NCBI GenBank assembly: GCA_029856375.1
Contig: JAHQWX010000132.1
Location: 1-5,891, forward strand
From: Promethearchaeia archaeon
GTDB lineage: Archaea; Asgardarchaeota; Lokiarchaeia; Sigyniarchaeales; SOKP01
Reading direction: 5' to 3'
DNA: 5,891 bases
Both the position numbers and the translations under genes were made by a program. Below, in pieces: positions 1-5,572 of the stretch (the stretch's first letter is position 1; each line of letters begins with the position of its first letter). The notes beneath the pieces are model-generated. The model saw only the letters and a program-made list of their open reading frames with translations, searched no databases and was not told where the DNA came from.

Positions 1-1
1 A

Positions 2-400
2 GCCTTGAGAAAAGACTCAAAGGGTAGAACATGGTATTATACCGCTGATATCGGGTGTATTGACTGTGAAGGATGCCTACGCATAAAGGATCGAAAGCGC
101 GACATGATTAAATATAAAGGGCATTCCGTGTTTCCACGGGAAGTGGAAGACTTATTCTACATGAACGAAGCAGTTGCCGAAGTTGGCGTGGTCGGAGTTA
201 AAGACCCTGAAGTCGGCGAAAACATAAAAGCTTTCGTATCATTAAAAGAAGAATATATTGCAAAGGTTACAGAACAGGACTTATTAAACTGGGCGAAAGA
301 TAACATAGCGCCGTATAAATATCCAAGGATGATCGAGATTGTAAATGACTTACCAAAGACACTAGTTGGTAAAATTTTAAGAAGAGAATTAAGAGATTAA
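2..400 (+). CDS. AMP-forming acyl-CoA synthetase, C-terminal part (5' end outside window)
   Basis: This is the C-terminal part of an ANL-superfamily (AMP-binding) acyl-CoA synthetase, which activates a carboxylic acid with ATP and transfers it to CoA. The frame is already open at the left edge, so the TTG at base 5 is an internal Leu codon. Counting that codon as residue 1, I see YYTADIG (11-17), the ribose-binding Asp motif usually written TGD, here with Ala before Asp15. Next come the hinge segment IKDRKRDMIKYKG (27-39) and FPREVE (43-48). PKTLVGKILRREL (117-129) carries the catalytic lysine, K123. The C-terminal lid domain is complete and ends at TAA. The acid substrate cannot be read from this part. 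Nearby MaoC-like and GGR genes suggest lipid or acyl-CoA metabolism. Family certain, substrate unknown. Confidence 0.93.
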   Translation, partial: ALRKDSKGRTWYYTADIGCIDCEGCLRIKDRKRDMIKYKGHSVFPREVEDLFYMNEAVAEVGVVGVKDPEVGENIKAFVSLKEEYIAKVTEQDLLNWAKDNIAPYKYPRMIEIVNDLPKTLVGKILRRELRD

Positions 401-446
401 ATTTTTATTTATTTTTTTTTATTTATTTTTTTTTATTTATTTTTTT
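401..446 (+). terminator. T-rich tandem repeat, probable transcription terminator
   Basis: The stretch starts directly after the synthetase stop codon and is almost pure T with a few A. A 14-base unit, ATTTA followed by nine T, occurs at 407-420 and 421-434, and a shortened copy at 435-446 ends in a C at 447. Archaeal RNA polymerase terminates at oligo-T on the coding strand without needing a hairpin, so this is very likely the end of the synthetase transcript. The period is probably a slippage product, and length variation between strains is expected. Confidence 0.7.
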
Positions 447-518
447 CTACTTTCAACTCACTTGGCACATCTTTTACTCTCAAGAATTTTGGTAGCAGAA
501 ATCCAAGCAGAAATTTTA
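445..518 (-). pseudogene. Relic of the 3' end of a 7TM membrane protein gene
   Basis: Read on the minus strand, this encodes LLGFLLPKFLRVKDVPS and a few further residues. That is the last transmembrane helix end and cytosolic tail of the 7TM protein at 3713-2949. Bases 460-518 match 2976-3034 at 57 of 59 positions (differences at 466 and 515). Bases 445-459 still align, mostly with transitions. Further upstream on the minus strand the similarity stops and an in-frame TAG closes the frame (near 532-537). The rest of the gene is missing, so this cannot make a functional protein. Its match to the module B gene is far closer than to the intact 7TM gene at 621-1358, whose tail differs (KFLQKKYNLEEKEIE). 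Confidence 0.85.
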
Positions 519-620
519 ACCGAAATTTCTACAATATTTAAGCATTATTATGAAATGATTTAGTTTTCTATTAATCAGATATTCGTGAATTTTTAATTTA
601 AAGAAGATAAATAAATAATA
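519..620 (+). promoter_or_regulatory. Leader and probable promoter of the 7TM gene at 621
   Basis: About 100 bases of AT-rich sequence with no coding potential separate the relic from the ATG at 621. A TATA-like TTTTAATTTAAAG lies at 591-603, centred about 24 bases before the ATG. That spacing would put transcription initiation near the start codon and give a leaderless mRNA, which is common in archaea. No Shine-Dalgarno is obvious (only AAGAAG at 601-606), which agrees with this. The whole region is so AT-rich that the TATA assignment is weak. Confidence 0.35.
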
Positions 621-1358
621 ATGGAATCTCTCGAAATTTTAAACGGAATTTTAACTACGATAGTTGTGTCAATATCTATCTTGGTAGGTGTAAAAATTGC
701 GTTGAAATATAGATTAAATAGAATGAAAGCATTTCTTTATTTTGGATGTACTTGGATCTTAATAGTTCAACATTATTATCCAGCTATTTTTGCTTTTTAT
801 TTGAATTTACTCACGGGACTTACTATTGATCTTCGCACCTATCTTATGTTTAACCTATTTGCCCCTCTTTGCGTAATGTTTGGTGTATTATCGGCTACTG
901 AATTAGTTTTTCAAACGCATAGAAAATTTATCATTCGTTTCTACTATATCTGTGCGATTTTACTTGAAATATTACTTGTTGCATTGTTGATTTTAGATCC
1001 TTCTTTAGTCGCAGAATTGAGTGGCACAATAGATATTGAATATAATTTAGTTACAAAATTATTCATTTTATTTGTGTTACCAACGATTTTTGTTATGGGA
1101 ATTGTATTTACAAGGGAATCGTTCAAAAGCGAAGATCCCATTATTAGAAGAAAAGGAAAATTCCTATTTTTCGCATTTTGTTTATTCGCAATTGGGACTC
1201 TATTAGAAACAATGATTCCTAATAATAATTCAGATTTGTTTTTGTTGTTATTAACTAAATCTATTTTAATCCTTAGTTCAATCGCATTTTATTTTGGTTT
1301 TCTCTTACCAAAATTTTTACAAAAAAAATATAATCTCGAAGAAAAGGAAATAGAATAA
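621..1358 (+). CDS. Seven-helix integral membrane protein of unknown function (module A)
   Basis: This 245-residue protein is almost entirely hydrophobic helices with no soluble domain. Predicted helices are about 9-29, 37-62, 74-97, 104-126, 143-165, 180-198 and 206-231. Basic residues cluster after helix 1 (KYRLNR), helix 3 (HRKFIIR), helix 5 (RESFKS..RRKGK) and helix 7 (KFLQKK). By the positive-inside rule the N-terminus is outside and the C-terminus inside, a receptor-like arrangement. It is a clear paralogue of the protein at 3713-2949, sharing MES(L/I)EILNG at the start, WIL.VQ.Y.PA.F, IDIEY, RESFKS.DP.I.RKGK and IPNN. It lacks a ten-residue segment in the loop after helix 2 that the paralogue has. 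It converges on the GGR gene with an 18-base gap, whereas the paralogue is co-oriented with its GGR. The topology resembles the 7TM sensor regions found at the N-terminus of some histidine kinases, but no output domain is present. I cannot assign a function. Confidence 0.85.
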   Translation: MESLEILNGILTTIVVSISILVGVKIALKYRLNRMKAFLYFGCTWILIVQHYYPAIFAFYLNLLTGLTIDLRTYLMFNLFAPLCVMFGVLSATELVFQTHRKFIIRFYYICAILLEILLVALLILDPSLVAELSGTIDIEYNLVTKLFILFVLPTIFVMGIVFTRESFKSEDPIIRRKGKFLFFAFCLFAIGTLLETMIPNNNSDLFLLLLTKSILILSSIAFYFGFLLPKFLQKKYNLEEKEIE

Positions 1359-1376
1359 GAAATTATGGAATTTACT

Positions 1377-2603
1377 TCATTTTGGTGTCATTAATTCTAA
1401 TAAATTGACATTTTTTTTTCTCAACCATTTAAAAGATCTTTCACCGTGAGTCAATTCAACAAAAGGCAACATAATTTTTTTTACTAAATATCGTGTCAAT
1501 TTATATTTAAATGGCTTACCAATATTAAAAAAAAGGAATCGCAATTTAACTGCAGCTTTAATTTCTGAATAAATATATTTTTCTAAACTCCATAAAAATG
1601 AATCTTCAATTGCTTTTTTATCGACTAAATTATTGTATATTGCAGTAACCACAAATTCAGCTGTTCTTTTAGCCATATATAATCCTTCACCCATAAGAGG
1701 ACATACAAAACCACCAGCATCTCCAATTAAAAATACTCTACCGTTATAAACTGGCTTAATTTTTGGAAATCCAAAAGGAACTGGATGACCTTGTATTTTG
1801 ATTGGTTTAGAATTTAAATTTAACTGAGAAATCCAATTTTTGATAGCTTTTATGAAATTCCCTTTATTTTTTCTATTCAATCCTCCCAATCCAACGATAA
1901 TCCTTTCTTCATTTGGAAAAACCCAAGCAAAACCCCAATTTATTACTCCAACCGAAAAAATGGGATGTAAAAACGATCCTTTTTCTAAATCTTTTCTATC
2001 TATATAAACTTCAACTGCTGTGGCTAAATTACGATTCCACTTTTTTTGATTAAATAATCCCTTTTTCCAAAATTCTTGTCTCACTCTACTATTCACGCCA
2101 TCAGCTCCAATCAAAAAATCAGATTTAAATTCTCTTCCTTTTGATTTTTTATTTAATGTTCCATCGGATTTTTTATCAAATAAAATAACTTTACATTCGT
2201 CAATATCGATTGACTTGATTGTTTCTCCCTCAAGCACTTCAATCCCGACATATTTCGCTTTTTGCAAAAGAAAATCGTCATAAACTGCACGATTAACGAA
2301 AACAAATGGATACTCAGTATTCCTAAAAACTGGATCTGTATTTTGATAATTAATCTCATAATCATAAGTGATATAATTTATTATTTTTTTCTTTTTAAGA
2401 GATTCAATATCTTCTCCATAATTTTTTTTATCCAATTGGAGAGTTTTTAAAGTTACGAATCCTCCGCATAATTTATCTCTTGGAAAAACAGCTTTATCGA
2501 TTATTAGCGTTTTAAATCCTAATTTTCTCAGTAGATATCCAGCAGTAGATCCAGCAACGCCACCACCAACTATAATTACATCATAACTATTGTTTTTTGT
2601 CAT
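1377..2603 (-). CDS. Geranylgeranyl reductase family FAD-dependent oxidoreductase (module A)
   Basis: A 408-residue flavoprotein of the geranylgeranyl reductase family. Members reduce isolated double bonds of isoprenoid chains, such as those of archaeal membrane lipids or quinone side chains, at the cytosolic face of the membrane. In order: GGGVAG at 13-18 binds the FAD ADP moiety; PRDKLCGG at 41-48 matches the family motif PxxxxCGG with Cys46; GADGVNSRVR at 166-175; WGFAWVFP at 223-230 corresponds to the family YxWxFP substrate-pocket motif with Phe for Tyr; HPVPFG at 273-278; GDAGGFVCPLMGEGLY at 294-309 contacts the flavin. All expected motifs are present, so it should be active. Compared with its paralogue at 4919-3726 it has a lysine-rich insertion near 144-158 and is richer in A/T and Lys/Asn. 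The ATG at 2603 is supported by the shared N-terminal MT.(K/N)NSYDVI in both copies. The substrate is not determined. Confidence 0.93.
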   Translation of the reverse strand: MTKNNSYDVIIVGGGVAGSTAGYLLRKLGFKTLIIDKAVFPRDKLCGGFVTLKTLQLDKKNYGEDIESLKKKKIINYITYDYEINYQNTDPVFRNTEYPFVFVNRAVYDDFLLQKAKYVGIEVLEGETIKSIDIDECKVILFDKKSDGTLNKKSKGREFKSDFLIGADGVNSRVRQEFWKKGLFNQKKWNRNLATAVEVYIDRKDLEKGSFLHPIFSVGVINWGFAWVFPNEERIIVGLGGLNRKNKGNFIKAIKNWISQLNLNSKPIKIQGHPVPFGFPKIKPVYNGRVFLIGDAGGFVCPLMGEGLYMAKRTAEFVVTAIYNNLVDKKAIEDSFLWSLEKYIYSEIKAAVKLRFLFFNIGKPFKYKLTRYLVKKIMLPFVELTHGERSFKWLRKKNVNLLELMTPK

Positions 2604-2790
2604 AGCCCTATCAATAAAAATTTTTTAACTTAATAATTAGAATTCTTGCTATTAAATGTAGGTAATTAAAGTAACAATAAAAAAAGCTATAAATCAAAAT
2701 TACTTCAAAATTGAAGAAGATGGGGCTATAATATAACTATAAAAACGAAATTTCATTCTATCTCTCAAACAAAAACGATTAAAAACGCTC
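2604..2790. promoter_or_regulatory. Divergent promoter region of module A, copy of 4920-5101
   Basis: This intergenic stretch aligns along almost its whole length with 4920-5101. The best-preserved part, 2721-2752, matches 5032-5063 at 31 of 32 bases. It includes CTATAATA (2726-2733) and CTATAAAAA (2737-2745), two TATA-like boxes 11 bases apart facing the MaoC relic. For the GGR gene, the minus strand carries CATTTAATAGC (2658-2648), a TATA-like box about 47 bases before the ATG that is conserved in the other copy, as is the neighbouring CAAGAATT. A second minus-strand candidate, GATTTATAGC (2695-2686), lies further away. The GGR leader ends in GATAGGG just before the start, also conserved. 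The rightward promoter no longer serves an intact gene. Confidence 0.6.
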
Positions 2791-2950
2791 ATTTCCGCAA
2801 TTGACGATAATCTCCGTACCTATTTTAAAAAGCGCTTAGGCGATATGAAAGAGGAACTCGGTATTTAAGAGTGCGATTTTAAAGAGAAAGATATAGACAA
2901 ATCCCTCGATATACTCTTTCTTTGCATCACTTACGATCTTTTTAAGGCCT
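2791..2950 (+). pseudogene. Decayed 5' fragment of a MaoC-like hotdog gene, paralogue of 5102-5572
   Basis: Translation from 2791 gives IDDNLRTYFKKRLGDMKEELG, a stop, then FKEKDIDK. This aligns with IDDTLRTYFKKRLGDLREEIG and FKEKDVDK of the intact gene. The position of the intact ATG holds ATT (2791-2793). The Shine-Dalgarno-like TGAGGA before the intact gene has become AAACGA here. An in-frame TAA sits at 2866-2868 where the intact gene has CGA. After about 2905 the match fades, with small deletions, and can be followed only loosely (ACGATCTTTTTAAGG, 2933-2947) up to the 3' end of the 7TM gene at 2949. At least 100 codons of the C-terminal part are missing. Several independent lesions make a functional product very unlikely. 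The coding relic occupies the right half of the 345-base stretch between 2603 and 2949, which otherwise holds only the promoter region. Confidence 0.9.
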
Positions 2951-3713
2951 ACCCATCTATTTCCGCTCTCTCCCCACTTGGTACATCTTTTACTCTCAAG
3001 AATTTTGGTAGCAGAAATCCAAGCAGAAATGTTATCGAGCTGGCTATTAATATTATTCTACTGGTCAATAATTGGAAGAGATCAAAGCTATTATTAGGGA
3101 TTTGAGTATCCATGAGAACGCCAGTAGGATATAATATGAACGCAACGAGCAATAATTTTCCTTTCCTTTTAATATTGGGATCAGGAGATTTAAAAGATTC
3201 TCTAGCGAATAAAATCCCCAAAAGATAGATTGCTCCCAACATAAATAAAACGAGCATCTTTGTGAAAAAGCTATATTCAATGTCGATATAACCGTTTAGT
3301 ACTCCAATCATAGTCGGATCTACGACTAGCATATATAATAAGAGTATTTGAAATATAACAGCCCATATGTTAAAAAAGATGATGACTTGCTTTCTGTAAT
3401 CAACCAGAATAAATTCAGTTATCGACAACACGCCAAACGTTAAACTGAACGGAACGAATATTTCAAACATTAGATATATTCTAAGGTCGGGGAGAATAGA
3501 ATTGGTAACCAAACTGAAGGTAAATAAGTTAAGTAGAAAAGAAAACACAGCTGGCCAATAAGGCTGTACCATTAGTATCCAAGAAATACCCATCCAAAGA
3601 TATAATTTATCCTTGGAGTCTCTATATTTTAAAGCAATTTTAATTCCAACAAAAAATGTGATGAAAACAAATGTTGTTGTTAATAGCCCATTTAATATTT
3701 CAATTGATTCCAT
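2949..3713 (-). CDS. Seven-helix integral membrane protein of unknown function (module B)
   Basis: A 254-residue membrane protein, paralogue of the one at 621-1358. Predicted helices are about 9-29, 37-66, 82-105, 110-133, 150-171, 186-204 and 213-236. Basic loops after helices 1, 3 and 5 and a basic C-terminal tail again indicate N-out/C-in. Conserved patches are MESIEILNG (1-9), WILMVQPYWPA (45-55), IDIEY (143-147), RESFKSPDPNIKRKGK (171-186) in the third cytosolic loop, and IPNN (205-208). It has an extra segment near 67-76 between helices 2 and 3. It lies 12 bases downstream of the GGR gene on the same strand, with a strong Shine-Dalgarno right after the GGR stop, so the two are almost certainly co-translated from one mRNA. 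Its 3' end abuts the MaoC relic. No known domain is recognised; a partner of the GGR enzyme or a lipid sensor are guesses from context. Confidence 0.87.
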   Translation of the reverse strand: MESIEILNGLLTTTFVFITFFVGIKIALKYRDSKDKLYLWMGISWILMVQPYWPAVFSFLLNLFTFSLVTNSILPDLRIYLMFEIFVPFSLTFGVLSITEFILVDYRKQVIIFFNIWAVIFQILLLYMLVVDPTMIGVLNGYIDIEYSFFTKMLVLFMLGAIYLLGILFARESFKSPDPNIKRKGKLLLVAFILYPTGVLMDTQIPNNSFDLFQLLTSRIILIASSITFLLGFLLPKFLRVKDVPSGERAEIDG

Positions 3714-3718
3714 AATAA

Positions 3719-3726
3719 CCCACCTC
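3719..3726 (-). promoter_or_regulatory. Shine-Dalgarno coupling GGR to the 7TM gene
   Basis: On the minus strand the sequence reads TAGAGGTGGGTTATTATG. The GGR stop codon TAG shares its last base with GAGGTGGG, which sits five bases before the ATG of the 7TM gene. This confirms the start at 3713 and suggests that ribosomes finishing the GGR gene reinitiate there. The other 7TM gene, standing alone, has no such site. Confidence 0.75.
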
Positions 3727-4919
3727 TATTCTAAAACCTTCAATAAATTTAGATTTCTTTTCTTAAACCATTTTGGAGAGCGTTCTCCAGACATTAATTC
3801 CATTATCAAATCTTCGGTTTTCTTAACTAATACTCTTGTTAATTTGCACTCAAATGCCGAGAAAATCTTGTTAAAAAAGAAAAATCTTAGAGTCATAGCG
3901 GCTTCGAGATCAGGATAAACTTTTTTCTTTAAGTTCCATAAATAGGACTCTTCAATAGCTTTATTATCGTTAATGTTGTTATAAATCGCTGTTGCAGCGA
4001 ATTCAGCGGTTTTCATACCGAGATATAATCCCTCTCCGAAAAGTGTGCAAACGAATCCACCAGCGTCTCCTATGAGCAAAACCTTACCCTTATAAGACGG
4101 TTTAAATTTAAAATTTCCATAAGGTACGGGATGACCGTAAGTCTTTTCTAACGAGTTCGAGTTTATATTTAAGCAAGACACCCAATCGTGCAATGCGTTG
4201 ACGAAATTACCTTTATTTTTCCTATTTAAAGCCCCCAATCCAATTACTAATTTATCTTTATTAGGGAACATCCACGCATAGCCCCATTTTACAAGGCCAA
4301 GCGCTAAAATTGGATGTTTAAAATCGTTTTTCCCAACATCCTTTCTATCAACGAATATTTCGAGTCCAGTACCTAAATTGTGATTCCATTGTTTCTTGCT
4401 TACCAATCCCTTCCGATTGAATTCTCGTCTTACCACGCTATTTGCTCCATCTGCTCCAATTATGAAATTTGCGTTAAATGAAGTCCCGTCCGATAAAGAT
4501 ACAGTACATTCATCGAGATCTACTGACTTAACGAATTGACCTTCGATTACTTCAGTTCCAATATCTTTAGCCTTTTGTAAAAGAAAATTATCATATACTG
4601 TGCGATCAACGAATATATAAGGATATTTTGATGTGGTCTTAAGGATGGATCTTCTCATTCGATAAGTAATTTCGTAATCGTTAGTAATGTAATCCAAAAT
4701 CTTTTTTTGTTTTAATGAAGAGTAAGTCTCTCCATATATTTTATTTAGTAAATGGAGCGTCTTCAGAGTAACAATTCCGCCACAGAGCTTCTTTCTTGGA
4801 AACTTCTCTTTGTCAATAATAAGAACATCTAATCCCAGTTTGCTTAGTATATATCCCGCCGTAGATCCCGCTATACTCCCACCTACTACTATCACATCGT
4901 AACTATTCTTATTTGTCAT
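3726..4919 (-). CDS. Geranylgeranyl reductase family FAD-dependent oxidoreductase (module B)
   Basis: A 397-residue paralogue of the flavoprotein at 2603-1377. Motifs: GGSIAG (13-18, FAD ADP binding), PRKKLCGG (41-48, with the family cysteine at 46), GADGANSVVR (155-164), WGYAWMFP (212-219, a full YxWxFP family motif), GHPVPYG (262-268) and GDAGGFVCTLFGEGLY (284-299, flavin contact). In that last motif the usual Pro of the P..GEG pattern is Thr292, while the module A copy keeps Pro. The tail from about 345 (FFFFNKIF..CKLTR..GERSPKWFKKRNLNLL) is shared by both copies and probably helps form the hydrophobic substrate cavity or membrane contact. It should reduce double bonds in an isoprenoid or related chain; the exact substrate is open. 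It is first gene of an operon with the 7TM gene and divergent from the MaoC-like genes across a shared promoter region. Confidence 0.93.
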   Translation of the reverse strand: MTNKNSYDVIVVGGSIAGSTAGYILSKLGLDVLIIDKEKFPRKKLCGGIVTLKTLHLLNKIYGETYSSLKQKKILDYITNDYEITYRMRRSILKTTSKYPYIFVDRTVYDNFLLQKAKDIGTEVIEGQFVKSVDLDECTVSLSDGTSFNANFIIGADGANSVVRREFNRKGLVSKKQWNHNLGTGLEIFVDRKDVGKNDFKHPILALGLVKWGYAWMFPNKDKLVIGLGALNRKNKGNFVNALHDWVSCLNINSNSLEKTYGHPVPYGNFKFKPSYKGKVLLIGDAGGFVCTLFGEGLYLGMKTAEFAATAIYNNINDNKAIEESYLWNLKKKVYPDLEAAMTLRFFFFNKIFSAFECKLTRVLVKKTEDLIMELMSGERSPKWFKKRNLNLLKVLE

Positions 4920-5101
4920 ACCCTATCGTTAAAATGTTTTAACTTAATAATCAAAATTCTTGCTTTTAAATTTAGGTAAATAATTTAACAAAAAAAGGCA
5001 TAAATCAAATTTACTTTTAAATTAAAGAAGTTGGGGCTATAAAATAACTATAAAAACGAAATTGCATTTTAACTCTCAAACAATGAGGATTTGAAACGCT
5101 T
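4920..5101. promoter_or_regulatory. Divergent promoter region between GGR and MaoC-like genes (module B)
   Basis: Rightward, two TATA-like boxes CTATAAAA (5037-5044) and CTATAAAAA (5048-5056) lie 11 bases apart, one helical turn. The second begins about 54 bases before the ATG at 5102, which predicts a leader of roughly 20-30 bases. A Shine-Dalgarno-like GAGGA (5085-5089) sits about 12 bases before the start. Leftward, the minus strand has CTAAATTTAAAAGC (4976-4963) about 45 bases before the GGR ATG. The near-symmetric spacing supports both assignments. The same architecture appears at 2604-2790. The GGGGCTATA start of the core (from 5033) could also be part of an operator, but I see no clear inverted repeat. 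Confidence 0.65.
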
Positions 5102-5572
5102 ATGTCTGTAATTGACGATACCCTTCGCACTTATTTTAAAAAGCGCCTAGGCGATTTGAGAGAAGAAATAGGCACTCGAGAGTATATTTTTAAAGAGAAA
5201 GATGTAGATAAATTTTGCGAATTAATAAGCGATACAAATCCAATTTACATAGACGATGATTTGGGAAAAATAATCCCGCCTAGCTACATCATGAACATGA
5301 CTAATGTCGTTTTCCAACAGTTTTTCATCAAAATTGGACTAGATTTTTTCGATAAAATCATGGGAGTCATTCACACGAGATCAGATGTAGACATTTTCAA
5401 ACCAATGTCTATGAGTAATAAATATAGAGTGAAGTTTGATTACGAGGAGCCGAAAGAAGTTTCGGGCAAAATGGGAAATTACTTCTCAGTAATGTTTGTG
5501 ATAACGATCATGGACGAGCAAAACGCCGTGTACGCCGTTGATAATCATGAATTTTTCTTCAAAATGAGGTGA
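5102..5572 (+). CDS. MaoC-like hotdog protein, FAS1-type dehydratase N-terminal subunit
   Basis: A 156-residue single-hotdog protein resembling the N-terminal MaoC dehydratase domain family. FKEKDVDKFCELISDTNPIYIDDD (30-53) fits the first strand plus the hot-dog helix entry, PPSYI (59-63) follows, and the second half has RSDVDIFKPMSMSNKYRVKFDY (93-114) and GKMGNYFSVMFVITIMDEQNAVYAVDNHEFFF, like the R.D.EF.RPV..GD.L and GRMG..FV....Y.NQ.G patterns of the family. At the catalytic D....H motif of R-specific hydratases it has Asp44 but Tyr49 instead of His. Subunits of this kind usually pair with a catalytic hotdog subunit, and one is encoded directly downstream. The ATG at 5102 is preferred because the relic aligns from this point and an SD-like GAGGA precedes it. 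Likely reaction of the pair: reversible hydration/dehydration of an enoyl thioester in the cytosol. Confidence 0.82.
   Translation: MSVIDDTLRTYFKKRLGDLREEIGTREYIFKEKDVDKFCELISDTNPIYIDDDLGKIIPPSYIMNMTNVVFQQFFIKIGLDFFDKIMGVIHTRSDVDIFKPMSMSNKYRVKFDYEEPKEVSGKMGNYFSVMFVITIMDEQNAVYAVDNHEFFFKMR

Noticed and set aside
407..446. CRISPR-like repeat
   Set aside because: The 14-base units are contiguous, low-complexity and have no spacers.
519..600. Extension of the 7TM relic further into the gene
   Set aside because: Comparison with 3035 onward gives only scattered AT-rich matches, so homology cannot be claimed beyond 518.
401..620. Insertion sequence or transposon remnant explaining the rearrangement
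   Set aside because: I see no transposase fragment, terminal inverted repeats or target-site duplication. The only repeats are homologous gene parts.
944..1141. Minus-strand open frame inside the first 7TM gene
   Set aside because: It is antisense to a well-conserved membrane protein, has no start signals and no counterpart in the paralogous gene.
621..1358. Microbial rhodopsin reading of the 7TM protein, because Lys213 lies in helix 7
   Set aside because: The paralogue has Arg at this place, and the usual rhodopsin helix 3 and helix 7 patterns are absent.
2153..2450. Short open frames on both strands within the module A GGR gene
   Set aside because: They are other-frame readings of AT-rich coding sequence and are not preserved in the second GGR copy.
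2791..2950. Stop codon read-through or recoding in the MaoC relic
   Set aside because: The stop is TAA, not UAG or UGA, and the start codon, SD and C-terminal two-thirds are also lost.
3065..3918. Open frames overlapping the module B 7TM gene (minus) and the GGR/7TM junction (plus)
   Set aside because: Both fall in other frames of genes with clear homology and operon signals, and have no recognisable product.
5083..5094. Four-codon upstream ORF (ATG AGG ATT TGA) in the MaoC leader
   Set aside because: It overlaps the SD-like GAGGA and is more simply explained as that site; nothing supports its translation.
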